Shown here piece by piece: positions 25,357 through 33,974 of a stretch of 43,573 nt of DNA. Location of the stretch: contig NZ_HE999447.1 in assembly GCF_000312305.1 (NCBI RefSeq), positions 243,505-287,077 of the forward strand. The letters are read 5' to 3'. The notes under the pieces are model-generated. The model searched no databases. It worked only from the letters and a program-made list of their open reading frames with translations, and had not been told where the DNA came from. The DNA comes from Prevotella conceptionensis 9403948 (lineage in GTDB: Bacteria > Bacteroidota > Bacteroidia > Bacteroidales > Bacteroidaceae). Position numbers and translations under genes: made by a program. Position 1 is the first letter of the stretch. Each line of letters opens with the position of its first letter.

Positions 25357-25525
25357 CAGTTAGTGAGATTATGAGGTTGTGAGTTGATAAGATTGTGAGT
25401 TGTTGATATTCATAAGTTTTTAGCTTGTGGCCGAATGTAATAAAAACTCATAAACGCATGCACCCATCATACTAGTTCACTCATTAACTGGTCAAATCGT
25501 CAACCGGTCAACCCATTTATAGTTT
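25357..25525. repeat. 8-bp satellite in two inverted arms after clc
   Basis: Left arm (25357-25420) reads TTGTGAGTTGATAAG-type units; right arm (25440-25520) reads AACTGGTCAAATCGTCAACC-type units, the reverse complement of the left. The arms can pair imperfectly into a large hairpin at the 3' end of the clc transcript. It fills the gap before the SemiSWEET gene. Confidence 0.65.
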
Positions 25526-25552
25526 CACACAACGTTAAATAGCTAATTAGAG

Positions 25553-25813
25553 ATGAAGAAAGAAAAGTTTTTTGGTTATGTAGGATGGGTGGGTATGTGT
25601 ACCTCCATCCTTATGTACGTGTTTTATTTTCCACAAATACAGGAGAATTTAAACGGCAACAAAGGCTCGTTTATTCAGCCTTTCATGGCAGGCATCAACT
25701 GCACGCTATGGGTTTGCTACGGTTTGTTTAAAGAAAAGCGCGACCTTCCTTTGGTTCTAGCCAATTCGCCAGGCGTTATTTTCGGGTTCTTCGCTGCGTT
25801 CACCGCGCTATAA
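25553..25813 (+). CDS. SemiSWEET sugar transporter
   Basis: An 86-residue protein with three membrane helices and a PQ-loop (YFPQIQENLNGNKGSFIQP), matching bacterial SemiSWEETs, which dimerise to pass sugars across the inner membrane. G-Y-V-G-W-V-G-M-C-T-S is helix 1; NCTLWVCYGLFKEKRDLPLVLANSPGV (in two parts around helices 2 and 3) holds the conserved W and N. Substrate unknown. It stands alone between two blocks of 8-bp satellite. Confidence 0.9.
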   Translation: MKKEKFFGYVGWVGMCTSILMYVFYFPQIQENLNGNKGSFIQPFMAGINCTLWVCYGLFKEKRDLPLVLANSPGVIFGFFAAFTAL

Positions 25814-25827
25814 GCCAATCCTAGTTT

Positions 25828-26160
25828 TGTTATGAGCTTGTAAGTTGATGAGTTTATGATGCTGTGAAGTTTCTCGCAAGCCAAAACCGCTAAACCCATT
25901 AACTTACCAACTCATAACGCTTACCCAATTATCTATTCACCAACTTGTTAACGTAACCACTTGTCGACTTCATCCACTTGTCAGCTCGTCAACTTGTTAA
26001 CTCGTCAGCTCATAAACCATTTAACCCATCAACTTGTTAACCTGTCATCACATAAAGTAGCGAACCCTCCACCCTTGTCAACTCGTTTGCTGGTTAACTC
26101 ATCAACTAACCAACTCAAAACCCATCAACTCACAAACTCATAGGTTTATAAACCCACAAA
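25828..26160. repeat. 8-bp satellite block of copy B
   Basis: A short left arm (25828-25870) in the GAGTT orientation is followed by a long right arm in the AACTC orientation, with clear 8-base phasing such as TCAACTTG, TTAACTCG, TCAGCTCA. It is the longest satellite block in the window and forms the front of composite copy B. Confidence 0.75.
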
Positions 26161-26162
26161 CT

Positions 26163-26800
26163 TAAATCGTTGCTTTTATTTTACAAAACCACTCCTTTCT
26201 TCACTCCATTCTAGCGGAAGTATTGGTTAAAAAGTTGGCAAAAGACCACTATTTCTCGCTTTTCACACCTTGAGGTTTGTCTATTTTTAAGCACAAAACC
26301 TGCATTTTGCACCATTTTGCCTTTCTAGTTTGGATGCCAGCTCGTATTTTTTCACCCCCAATTTCCCACTTTTAGCCCCTAAAACCCCACTTTTTAACTG
26401 TTGTTTCGCTCCTTTTGACCATGTGTTTCATGAATCTAAAAGGTTTTGTTTATACATTTACTGTGGATGTTTATGCTTTTCGTCTTGCATTTAGCAGCAT
26501 TTAGCACTGCGTTTAGCACCATTTTACATTGCGTTTAGCACCAAAATGCACTGCATTTAGCACCAAAACGCACTGCGTTTAGCGGCATATTGCACTGCAT
26601 TTAGCGGCAAAACGCACTTCATTTTACTACAAATAGCCCGAAAAATGGTGTAAATGGCGGTTTAGGAGAATATATATTCATTTTGCCTGCATGTACAACG
26701 TCCCCCTTTTTGCATCAAAACCAACCTTCGCGAGAATCGATTTTTTGCGGCAAGGTTGGCGGTTGGTGAGCAGAAAGGGCACTCATAATGTTAAAAAAAG
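26163..26800 (+). repeat. Composite repeat element, copy B (core)
   Basis: Homologous to the cores of copies A and C from TTATTTTACAAAAC through AAGGGCACTCATAATGTTAA. Unlike A and C it lacks the lead segment with ATGCCAACACAA and the RHS-like tail. The gene-free stretch 25814-27296 consists of this element, the satellite before it, a diverged R repeat and about 250 bases of AT-rich DNA in which I see only a promoter. Confidence 0.85.
26490..26621 (+). repeat. Array of six 22-bp units, copy B
   Basis: Units start every 22 bases from 26490. Units 2, 5 and 6 share private variants with the same units of copy C (for example GCGGCATATTGCAC in unit 5), so the array spread as a block. Confidence 0.9.
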
Positions 26801-26883
26801 CAGTAAAAACATTACAAAATCCGAGTTGATAAGGCCATAAATGAACCAGTTGACAAGTTTATAAGTCGGCGAGAACAGATTCA

Positions 26884-26985
26884 ACTTACTTCCTATAGAT
26901 GTGTATAGTGAATGGTGTTAGTGAAGGAATAAACCAAAGATACCAGATAAAATCGAGAAAAATCCCGAAGAGCAAATACATAAAA
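26884..26985 (+). repeat. Diverged copy of the structured repeat (R3)
   Basis: Matches R1 and R2 in order: CTTACTTC, TAGTGAA, TACCAGATAAAA, GAAGAGCAA. It is much more diverged, the hairpin arms are lost and the 17-codon frame has no ATG. It contains the beginning of a 74-codon frame that I do not regard as real. Confidence 0.55.
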
Positions 26986-27220
26986 GCAATCCTACTGATT
27001 TGTAAACTTACTTTATTTATATCCAGAATGAAAAGCTTTTATCCAAACCATCAAACTAAATCGACACGACGTGGCATCCTAGCACTTGCGTTTGTTCGTT
27101 TTATCCATCATTATTATCAGTAAGTTATCTGACTAACAAAATAAAATATCATAAACAAATAATTATATTTATTTATCATAGTTAAAGGTAATTGGACATG
27201 CTTTATAACACATTAAGATA

Positions 27221-27253
27221 TTGCAATCATTCAAAAAAAACGAAGTATATTTG
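27221..27253 (+). promoter_or_regulatory. Promoter of the AT-rich lipoprotein gene
   Basis: TTG (27221-27223), 22 bases, TATATTTG (27246-27253), 43 bases before the start codon. Confidence 0.6.
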
Positions 27254-27296
27254 CAGCATATTAATAACATTAGGTAGAATCTTAATTAATTAATTT

Positions 27297-28250
27297 ATGA
27301 TGCTAAGAAGACAACAATGTTTTTTTACCTTGACAAGGTGGCAAACTTTTAAACAAAGAATGGGCACTGTAGCAAAAATCGCTACTTGTGCCGTAGTAAT
27401 GAGCCTTGCGGCTTGTGGTAACAATGATGACCCGAATGATGAGAGGCTAGGAGACATTAAGGTTATCGTAAAAGAGAACTTAGATGGCCAGCCCTACTCC
27501 GACCTAAACTCCGTTAGAGTTGGAGACTTTATACGTTATGATCTAGAAGTAACAGGATCAGGAGATGCTGAAAAGTATGATTACAAGTTCAATCCTTTTA
27601 GTTCAGGCAACATTCCACATCAACTTTTGGGAAAGGACTACGAAGCGTGGCTTTTCACCGATGTCAATTACAAGGCATACAATGACAAGAATACAGCTCC
27701 TGCTCAACGTAAAAAGATTATGCAAGAATCGAAACTAAAGGATGTGGAAACATTAATCCAACCTAACACGAAGTACGTCCTGCTTATTAGGCCACTGGTT
27801 CCTGGTACATTCAAATTAGATTCACGCTGTTCAAAATCTAAAAAGGGAGAAAGCTATTCAGTAATTGGTGATGTTCCAATAAACTTTAATTGCACAAAGC
27901 TTGAGGCTTGGTGGGTTGAGATAGAAGATCAAAGTGGTGGCCTTTTCCAAGAGTCACGTAGCCATAATGCTTTCTACTTCCAAGTGAACGACGGGACAGC
28001 CGAAACAGACAGATTCTTGGCTGAAAAGGAAAATAAGAAAATGACTTTTGAGATTATCTATGATGGAAACACATATACAGGAGATTTTGTTGAAGGGAAA
28101 CCTATATGGTTTCACAATAGCGAACAAGGAAGAGGCGCACCCCCTGTGGATAACAAGATTATAAGTTATGTACGACTCAGTATTGCAGAGACAGGACAAG
28201 AGCCGATAAATATAGAATACCACAATATATATATGAACAAAAGAAATTAA
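27297..28250 (+). CDS. Lipoprotein of unknown function
   Basis: A 317-residue protein (or 296 if it starts at the internal ATG at 27360, MGTVAKIATCAVV) with lipobox SLAAC, so it should be a membrane-anchored lipoprotein in the periplasm or on the surface. The mature part shows mostly beta-type sequence, with IKVIVKENLDGQPYSDL and YVLLIRPLVPGTFKLD; the latter reads like an Ig-like or cadherin-type strand pattern. I recognise no family. Codon use is clearly more AT-rich than in its neighbours, and it sits alone between repeats and a terminator, suggesting later acquisition. Confidence 0.8.
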   Translation: MMLRRQQCFFTLTRWQTFKQRMGTVAKIATCAVVMSLAACGNNDDPNDERLGDIKVIVKENLDGQPYSDLNSVRVGDFIRYDLEVTGSGDAEKYDYKFNPFSSGNIPHQLLGKDYEAWLFTDVNYKAYNDKNTAPAQRKKIMQESKLKDVETLIQPNTKYVLLIRPLVPGTFKLDSRCSKSKKGESYSVIGDVPINFNCTKLEAWWVEIEDQSGGLFQESRSHNAFYFQVNDGTAETDRFLAEKENKKMTFEIIYDGNTYTGDFVEGKPIWFHNSEQGRGAPPVDNKIISYVRLSIAETGQEPINIEYHNIYMNKRN

Positions 28251-28319
28251 GTTCTAAGATAGCATGAAGTTGTATCTTTGCTTGTAACTTACATTCTTCG
28301 TGTTATTTGTATAAAAGTA

Positions 28320-28358
28320 TTAGCCCCAAGCAAGACAATGCTTGCTTGGGGCTAACCT
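28320..28358. terminator. Perfect 15-bp bidirectional terminator
   Basis: TTAGCCCCAAGCAAG (28320-28334) pairs perfectly with CTTGCTTGGGGCTAA (28341-28355) around ACAATG. It lies between the convergent lipoprotein and fbp genes, immediately after the fbp stop on the minus strand. Confidence 0.85.
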
Positions 28359-28359
28359 T

Positions 28360-30360
28360 TTATTCTTGTTTCTTCCGTTCGGCCTCTTTTATTATACCGT
28401 GTCGGTAGGCATAGAGCAGTTCTTCCAAGTCGGCCACCTGCTTGTTCAGTTCAACGCCCTTGTCGGTATCGGCCACCAACATTCTATGCGACGACATTTC
28501 GATAATCTGCGTGGTACTCTTAATGTCCCTTCCTGTGCGAATGGCATCCATTGCACTGGCGAATGGTTCGTGCTGAACCAATTGGAAACCACGGCTATGA
28601 TACACCAATGTGTAGCCTGCAATGCCCGTTTCCTTGTGATAAGCCTCAGAGAAACCACCATCAATGACCATCAGCTTGCCGTTGGCCTTTATTGGATTCT
28701 CGCCATTAGCCACGTGTACGGGTACGTGCCCATTGATGATGTGCCTATTTTCGCCCTTAACGTCGAAGGCATCAAGAATGCTGTCAACCACCGCCTCGTT
28801 GTCTCGCAGCATAAAATAGTTGCCCTTTCTCTCCTTATGCGTTTCTTTTTCGGCGATGAAATAACGTTCGAACGTGGCCATCTTCGATTTGTCGAAGAGG
28901 GGCGAGTCGGGTCCGCACCACAAATAAAGAAAGTAATCAATGGCATATTCGCGTTCTTCGGGCTCGGCATCCTTTTGGTAGGCAGTGCGAACAAGCATAC
29001 CTATTTTGTGTAAGAGCTTTCGCCCCGAAAGGGTTTGCCCTGGAAACACCTCCACTTCTTTAAGTGAAGCATCATCGTTTAGCGGTACCGAGGCATGGAA
29101 AAGCAAGTTGTTGTTGTAGATAGCGTACATGCAACCATGCTGCAAAAGCAGGCGTACGTGGCGTTGCAACTTCTCACTCACCTTGAAAGAGTGGCGCAAA
29201 CGCTTGGCCAACATCTTCTCTTCGGGCGTAAGTTCCAACGGATTGTTGGGGTCTATCGTTGGGAACTCGTTGCTGGTGAGTTGGTACTCCTTTCCATCGA
29301 GCGTGATAACACCTCTTGTATAGTCGATGTGGCGCAACACGGCTCGGTTGGTCATCTGCCAATGGGGATGCTTTTCAAAGAGTTGTGCCTCCACCTTAAA
29401 CTGTATTACGGCAATGGCCTTGTGCATAAGTGCCGTAAGCCGCATTGTTTTTTCATCGAGTTTCATTGACTCGCCACTGCTCTTCGGAATGAACTCCTTG
29501 CATGCGGTGTCGCCATAAGTCTCCATTGCAAAAGTGGCAAGCGGCACAAGGTTGATGCCATAGCCTTCTTCGAGCGTGGTGAGGTTGGCATAGCGTAACG
29601 ACAGACGTATCACATTGCAGATACATGCCACGTTGCCGGCAGCAGCTCCCATCCAAAGCATATCGTGATTGCCCCACTGTATGTCCCAGCTGTGGTAGCG
29701 TTCCATCGTGTCCATGATGACATGCGCCCCTGGACCGCGATCGTATATGTCGCCAAGTATGTGTAGCTGGTCGATGGCCAAACGCTGAATAACGTTGCAA
29801 ATGGCCACAATAAAGTCGTCGGCACGCCCTGTGCTGATAATCGTTTCGATAATACCGTTTACATAAGCGGCCTTGTTCGAGTCGTCAACACGTTCGTGCA
29901 GCAACTCTTGTATAATATATTTGAAATCGGTAGGCAACGACTTGCGTACCTTCGAACGCGTGTATTTGCTCGAAACGTCTCTGCATACGCTCACAAGTTG
30001 GTGAATGGTGATGTGATACCAGTCGTTAATGTCGGTTTCGCTCTCCTTAACTAGCTCCAGTTTTTGTTCAGGATAGTATATCAGCGTGCACAGTTCGCGT
30101 TTCTCGGCCTCGCGCAACGTGGTTCCAAAAATCTCGTTTACCTTGCGTTTGATGTTTCCCGATGCGTTTTTCAGCACATGCTGAAAGGCCTCGTACTCGC
30201 CATGCAGGTCGGCCAAGAAGTGTTCTGTGCCCTTGGGCAGGTTAAGTATGGCCTGCAAGTTGATAATCTCTGTGCTGGCCTCGGCCACAGTTGGGAACGA
30301 TTGCGCCAAGAGTGTAAGGTAGCGCAAGTCGCGTTCTATTTCGTATTTCTTCTTTTTCAT
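28360..30360 (-). CDS. fbp: Fructose-1,6-bisphosphatase class III
   Basis: A 666-residue enzyme of gluconeogenesis, fructose 1,6-bisphosphate to fructose 6-phosphate. The metallophosphatase motifs are HFLADLHGEY (D-x-H), ILGDIYDRGPG (G-D-x-x-D-R-G) and QWGNHDMLWMG (G-N-H-D), with NGHVPVHVANGENP downstream. Length and N-terminus (DLRYLTLLAQSFPTVAEAS) fit the class III type found in Bacteroidetes and Firmicutes. The start codon immediately follows the stop of the upstream gene, so they are co-translated. Confidence 0.95.
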   Translation of the reverse strand: MKKKKYEIERDLRYLTLLAQSFPTVAEASTEIINLQAILNLPKGTEHFLADLHGEYEAFQHVLKNASGNIKRKVNEIFGTTLREAEKRELCTLIYYPEQKLELVKESETDINDWYHITIHQLVSVCRDVSSKYTRSKVRKSLPTDFKYIIQELLHERVDDSNKAAYVNGIIETIISTGRADDFIVAICNVIQRLAIDQLHILGDIYDRGPGAHVIMDTMERYHSWDIQWGNHDMLWMGAAAGNVACICNVIRLSLRYANLTTLEEGYGINLVPLATFAMETYGDTACKEFIPKSSGESMKLDEKTMRLTALMHKAIAVIQFKVEAQLFEKHPHWQMTNRAVLRHIDYTRGVITLDGKEYQLTSNEFPTIDPNNPLELTPEEKMLAKRLRHSFKVSEKLQRHVRLLLQHGCMYAIYNNNLLFHASVPLNDDASLKEVEVFPGQTLSGRKLLHKIGMLVRTAYQKDAEPEEREYAIDYFLYLWCGPDSPLFDKSKMATFERYFIAEKETHKERKGNYFMLRDNEAVVDSILDAFDVKGENRHIINGHVPVHVANGENPIKANGKLMVIDGGFSEAYHKETGIAGYTLVYHSRGFQLVQHEPFASAMDAIRTGRDIKSTTQIIEMSSHRMLVADTDKGVELNKQVADLEELLYAYRHGIIKEAERKKQE

Positions 30361-31485
30361 CTAATTGTAAACCTTAGTTATCTTGTTCGTTAAGCTTTTT
30401 GTTTGTTTGTCGTCGAGCGGAAGAATGGGCATGAACCCTTCGGGCAGTTTGAACAAATGGTGCATAACGCTTTCTACCCGCCTGAAAAAGGGCAACAGCT
30501 TAACCTTGTTTAGTGCTTGCACAAGTGCCTGTTCGTCGTAATCGGTGAGCCTTAAATTGGCGTAAAGCGTTGCCAACAATTGCAGGTGCGCCGTGTCTTT
30601 GGGCAGGGCATCGTACAAAGTGCGCACAATTTCGACGATACCATCTACCGTGGAATTGTCGTCTGGGTTGTCCGTTTCTTCTTGTTGTTCGTCCTCGGCC
30701 TCTTGTTCTTCGCCTTCGGCAAGGTTGTCGTCTTCGGGAATGGGGTCGAAACAGAAGGTTTCGAACTTAGAAAGGTCGGTTGAAGGCGTTTCGGTTTGCA
30801 GCCTTTCCAGTCCTTTTCTCACCAAGTCGAGCACGCGTTCTTGTGCGGCATACATCAATACGTACCGCCATTGGGGCGTTGTAAGCGCGTCGATGGTTTC
30901 GAGGCGCAAGTCCATTGCGGCGAACATTTCGGCATCTATGCCGGCAAGCACCAACGCGCCCACTAGTTCGAGGTCGGCCGCAGTGAGCATCGTGGCAGGC
31001 CAAGTGTTAAGCGTTTTATGATAAAGGCGCACAAACTGGGCAGCCATGTCCGCGGTGTCAATGGCTCCGCTGATACGTGGATTGTCTATACGCACGATGT
31101 TTGCGGTGGCGTTTAGGCTTTTTAGTGTGTCGCTTTCGAACTGTCCGCAAGCGTGAACCACCTCTACCCTACTCAACATTCGTTGCACTGGTATGTTGAG
31201 CAGCATGCGTTTTACTTTTAGAAGATTGTGTATTCGCCAAGGGTTTAGTTCGCCAAAGGGCGACAACACCACGGGCGTATGCGTGCGGAATGCCATGTTG
31301 TATAGGCGTAATGCCTTGGCATCCCAGCAACCAAAGATATGAAATAGGGAGAAATCGTGTCGCCACAGGGGCGCATCGTATGTTATTTCAATGTCGGGGT
31401 TGGTTTCTAAAAGGGCAAAAAGCGTTGTCAGATATTGCCTGTCAACATCTGATACACCTTTTGATATGTACACCAACACGTTCAT
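30361..31485 (-). CDS. Glycosyltransferase-like protein with acidic linker, unknown function
   Basis: A 374-residue cytoplasmic protein. The first 150 or so residues (MNVLVYISKGVSDVDRQY, LFHIFGCWDAKAL, VVLSPFGELNPWRI) look like the N-terminal Rossmann half of a GT-B glycosyltransferase, but I see no C-terminal nucleotide-sugar half. After about residue 240 comes a very acidic stretch (EGEEQEAEDEQQEETDN) and then a helical tail. It lies between a GT2-like gene (5 bases upstream) and fbp (adjacent), in an operon. It may be a non-catalytic partner of the GT2 protein; that is inference. Confidence 0.65.
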   Translation of the reverse strand: MNVLVYISKGVSDVDRQYLTTLFALLETNPDIEITYDAPLWRHDFSLFHIFGCWDAKALRLYNMAFRTHTPVVLSPFGELNPWRIHNLLKVKRMLLNIPVQRMLSRVEVVHACGQFESDTLKSLNATANIVRIDNPRISGAIDTADMAAQFVRLYHKTLNTWPATMLTAADLELVGALVLAGIDAEMFAAMDLRLETIDALTTPQWRYVLMYAAQERVLDLVRKGLERLQTETPSTDLSKFETFCFDPIPEDDNLAEGEEQEAEDEQQEETDNPDDNSTVDGIVEIVRTLYDALPKDTAHLQLLATLYANLRLTDYDEQALVQALNKVKLLPFFRRVESVMHHLFKLPEGFMPILPLDDKQTKSLTNKITKVYN

Positions 31486-31490
31486 CTAAT

Positions 31491-32669
31491 TTAGAGTTTA
31501 TGGCTTGTAAATTCGTATTTGTCGGCCTTCATGTATTTAAGATACGACCGCATCTTGCGCCAAGGCACCATCAATTCGAACCCGATTACGCGCCACGCAG
31601 GTATGCCGGCCTTGAATATCTTAATGGCTCTGTGGGCAAACAAAATGCGCAACACGATGGTGAGCAACAGATTGGCCGATGCCAATGATAGGATGAACCA
31701 CCTTTCTTCTATCAATCCGTAGGCCAAACATGTGGCGGCAACGATGTAGTTGAGGTAAAGCATGATGTTGTCTAGGTTGAACAAGAACCTAACAAGCCAT
31801 CCCCTTTGCAGGGTTTTGCGTGTTTCCCAAAAGAAAAGTTGCTGTGTGCGCCACTCTTTTAGCGTGGGAGCCTTAGTCTGCGTATGTGCATCGGGATGCA
31901 ATGCCACCGCAACAGAGCCTTCGTCGCCAAATTTATTCACCAAGAAATCGTACTCGCCGCGCAACAGATTGAGGTTTCCAGAAAAGCCGTCGCGTTTCAT
32001 AAAGTCGTCTTTTCTTATGGCCACCACTCCACCTGCGTGGCAATAAGGCTTACCTTTGATGGTTCGGGTAAGTGTGTAAAAGCCAGATCTAAACTGTTGC
32101 ATGCGCCAGGAGGTCTTGGCATCGGTGTCGAGTGCGGTGTAACCAACAACCAGGCGTTTGTCGTCTGTGAGACTTTGGGTAAAGGCGGCAAGCCATTTGC
32201 AAGACGTTGGCACGCATGTGGGCTCCATGATAACGACCCAATCGGTTTCGGCAGCCTTTACGCCAATGGTTAACGTCAGTTTCTTACGGCTCATGTAGCG
32301 CGAAGAATTGGGCACGAATGTACAATACAAGTGCTTATCTCCTTTGTGTTCGGCCGACAACCGCTCTACTAGGGCATTGCCTTTATCGGCAACCAATATC
32401 ACGCGGAAAGGCGCGGCGTATTCTTGTTGCAGCACCGTTTCTACCATAGTAGCCAGTTCGGGAGCGTCTTCCAATATGGGTATGACAATTGATACGGGTG
32501 TGGCGGAGGCGTCGGTAACGTCTACTTCGATTTCAGCATTCGCCAAAGCCAACTTCTTCAAGCGTCTGCCCCGCAAGAAAGGATTGCAGAACAGGGAGAT
32601 GAAAAACAGCATAATTAACGATACACAGCAGACTATCGTTATTGCATCAATATATAAGGTTAAAACCAT
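31491..32669 (-). CDS. Membrane GT2-like glycosyltransferase
   Basis: A 392-residue protein: an N-terminal membrane helix, a GT-A domain (VSIVIPILEDAPELATMVET) and two or three C-terminal membrane helices. The place where active family members carry D-x-D (D-A-D-C-x-P) reads EPTCVPTSCKWL, and the later G-D-D-D/Q-x-x-R-W region reads GEYDFLV and QQLFFWETRK. So the layout is that of GT2, but the metal-binding residues are altered and activity is uncertain. The gene starts 10 bases after lysA and is followed after 5 bases by the GT-B-like gene. Confidence 0.75.
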   Translation of the reverse strand: MVLTLYIDAITIVCCVSLIMLFFISLFCNPFLRGRRLKKLALANAEIEVDVTDASATPVSIVIPILEDAPELATMVETVLQQEYAAPFRVILVADKGNALVERLSAEHKGDKHLYCTFVPNSSRYMSRKKLTLTIGVKAAETDWVVIMEPTCVPTSCKWLAAFTQSLTDDKRLVVGYTALDTDAKTSWRMQQFRSGFYTLTRTIKGKPYCHAGGVVAIRKDDFMKRDGFSGNLNLLRGEYDFLVNKFGDEGSVAVALHPDAHTQTKAPTLKEWRTQQLFFWETRKTLQRGWLVRFLFNLDNIMLYLNYIVAATCLAYGLIEERWFILSLASANLLLTIVLRILFAHRAIKIFKAGIPAWRVIGFELMVPWRKMRSYLKYMKADKYEFTSHKL

Positions 32670-32679
32670 AAGGCTTGTT

Positions 32680-33843
32680 TTAAATGTTTAAATCGTTACT
32701 AAAATAACTCTTAGGCAACTGGCGGCAATTGTATTGCGATGCCATCGCCTCGCCATAAGCGCCTGCCGAACATATCGCTACCAAGTGGCCACGATGACTT
32801 GCAGGAAGAACAACATCGCTGCCAAATACGTCGCTCGACTCGCAAACGGGGCCAACCACATCATACACTTCGCTTGGAGCTGATGGGTTGGACAGGTTTA
32901 GGATTTGATGCCGAGCATGGTAAAGGGCTGGACGGAGCAAATCGTTCATTCCTGCATCGAGGATGAGGAAACGTTTGCTTTGTCCTTGCTTGACATAGAG
33001 CACTCGCGAAACCAGCCAACCACATTGCCCAACCAACGCCCTACCTAACTCGAAATGCACCTTTTGTTTCTCATTAAGTTGCAAATGCCGAGCATAGGTG
33101 TCGAAATAGGCCTTAAAGTCGGGTATGGCATGCGTGTCGGGATTGTCGTAGTCTATTCCTAACCCACCGCCCACGTTTATATGTTCGGGTTCGATGCCAT
33201 GCTGTTTCAAAAGGTTCAACAAGCTGTTCACGCTCGTACAGACTTCGCGAAAGTCGTTCATATCTACAATCTGCGACCCAATGTGGAAGTGCAGACCGAT
33301 AAAACGAATGTGTTTCAAAACTTGTAGCCTTTCGATGGTTGGCCAAACTTGGTCTATGGGAATGCCAAACTTGTTCTCGGCCAAACCCGTTGTTATCTTC
33401 GCATGCGTGTGGGCAGCCACGTTGGGGTTGACACGCAGGCACACATCGGCCGTTCGGTTCAGTTCGTTGCAAAGTTGCTCAATAACTTCCAGTTCTTCTA
33501 TGCTTTCCACATTAAAGCAGAAAATGCCGCTTTCCAAGGCCAGCTTTATTTCCCAGTCGTTCTTACCCACACCTGCAAATACAATGCTGTCGCCCTTAAA
33601 GCCAGCACGCAATGCCGCCTCTATTTCGCCACCGCTTACACAATCCACTCCCAAACCAGCCGCTTTCATCGTCTGCAAAATGCGTTTGTTGGCGTTGGCC
33701 TTCACTGCATAATGCACGATAAAGTTTGGATGTTGAGCCAATTGTTCGTTCAGTGCATCGAGCGTGGCGCGCAACATGCCTTCATCGTAATAGTAAAAAG
33801 GTGTTGTCAGGTGCTTAAATGCGTGTGTAGGTAAACTAATCAT
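32680..33843 (-). CDS. lysA: Diaminopimelate decarboxylase
   Basis: A 387-residue PLP enzyme that converts meso-diaminopimelate to lysine, the last step of lysine synthesis. The PLP lysine is in VHYAVKANAN, the glycine-rich phosphate site in NVGGGLGIDYD, and the C-terminal CESSDVFG contributes the catalytic cysteine. I use the ATG at 33843 (MISLPTHAFKHLTTPFYYYD); the longer frame from 33894 adds a stretch not seen in the family. It follows lysC after 131 bases and precedes two glycosyltransferase-like genes. Confidence 0.95.
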   Translation of the reverse strand: MISLPTHAFKHLTTPFYYYDEGMLRATLDALNEQLAQHPNFIVHYAVKANANKRILQTMKAAGLGVDCVSGGEIEAALRAGFKGDSIVFAGVGKNDWEIKLALESGIFCFNVESIEELEVIEQLCNELNRTADVCLRVNPNVAAHTHAKITTGLAENKFGIPIDQVWPTIERLQVLKHIRFIGLHFHIGSQIVDMNDFREVCTSVNSLLNLLKQHGIEPEHINVGGGLGIDYDNPDTHAIPDFKAYFDTYARHLQLNEKQKVHFELGRALVGQCGWLVSRVLYVKQGQSKRFLILDAGMNDLLRPALYHARHQILNLSNPSAPSEVYDVVGPVCESSDVFGSDVVLPASHRGHLVAICSAGAYGEAMASQYNCRQLPKSYFSNDLNI

Positions 33844-33974
33844 TGTTAATGAAATTACAACCAAGAGTGTTATACAATTGTGTGCAGGGTGCAACCAGAT
33901 GCAACGCGCGGTGCCTAAATAACAGCCAGCGGCCTGCCTTACAAGGCATCGTGCTGGCGCCGCAGCTCACATTG

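Noticed and set aside
26899..27123. 74-codon frame in the AT-rich gap
   Set aside because: It begins within the diverged copy of the 195-bp repeat and has no supporting signal.
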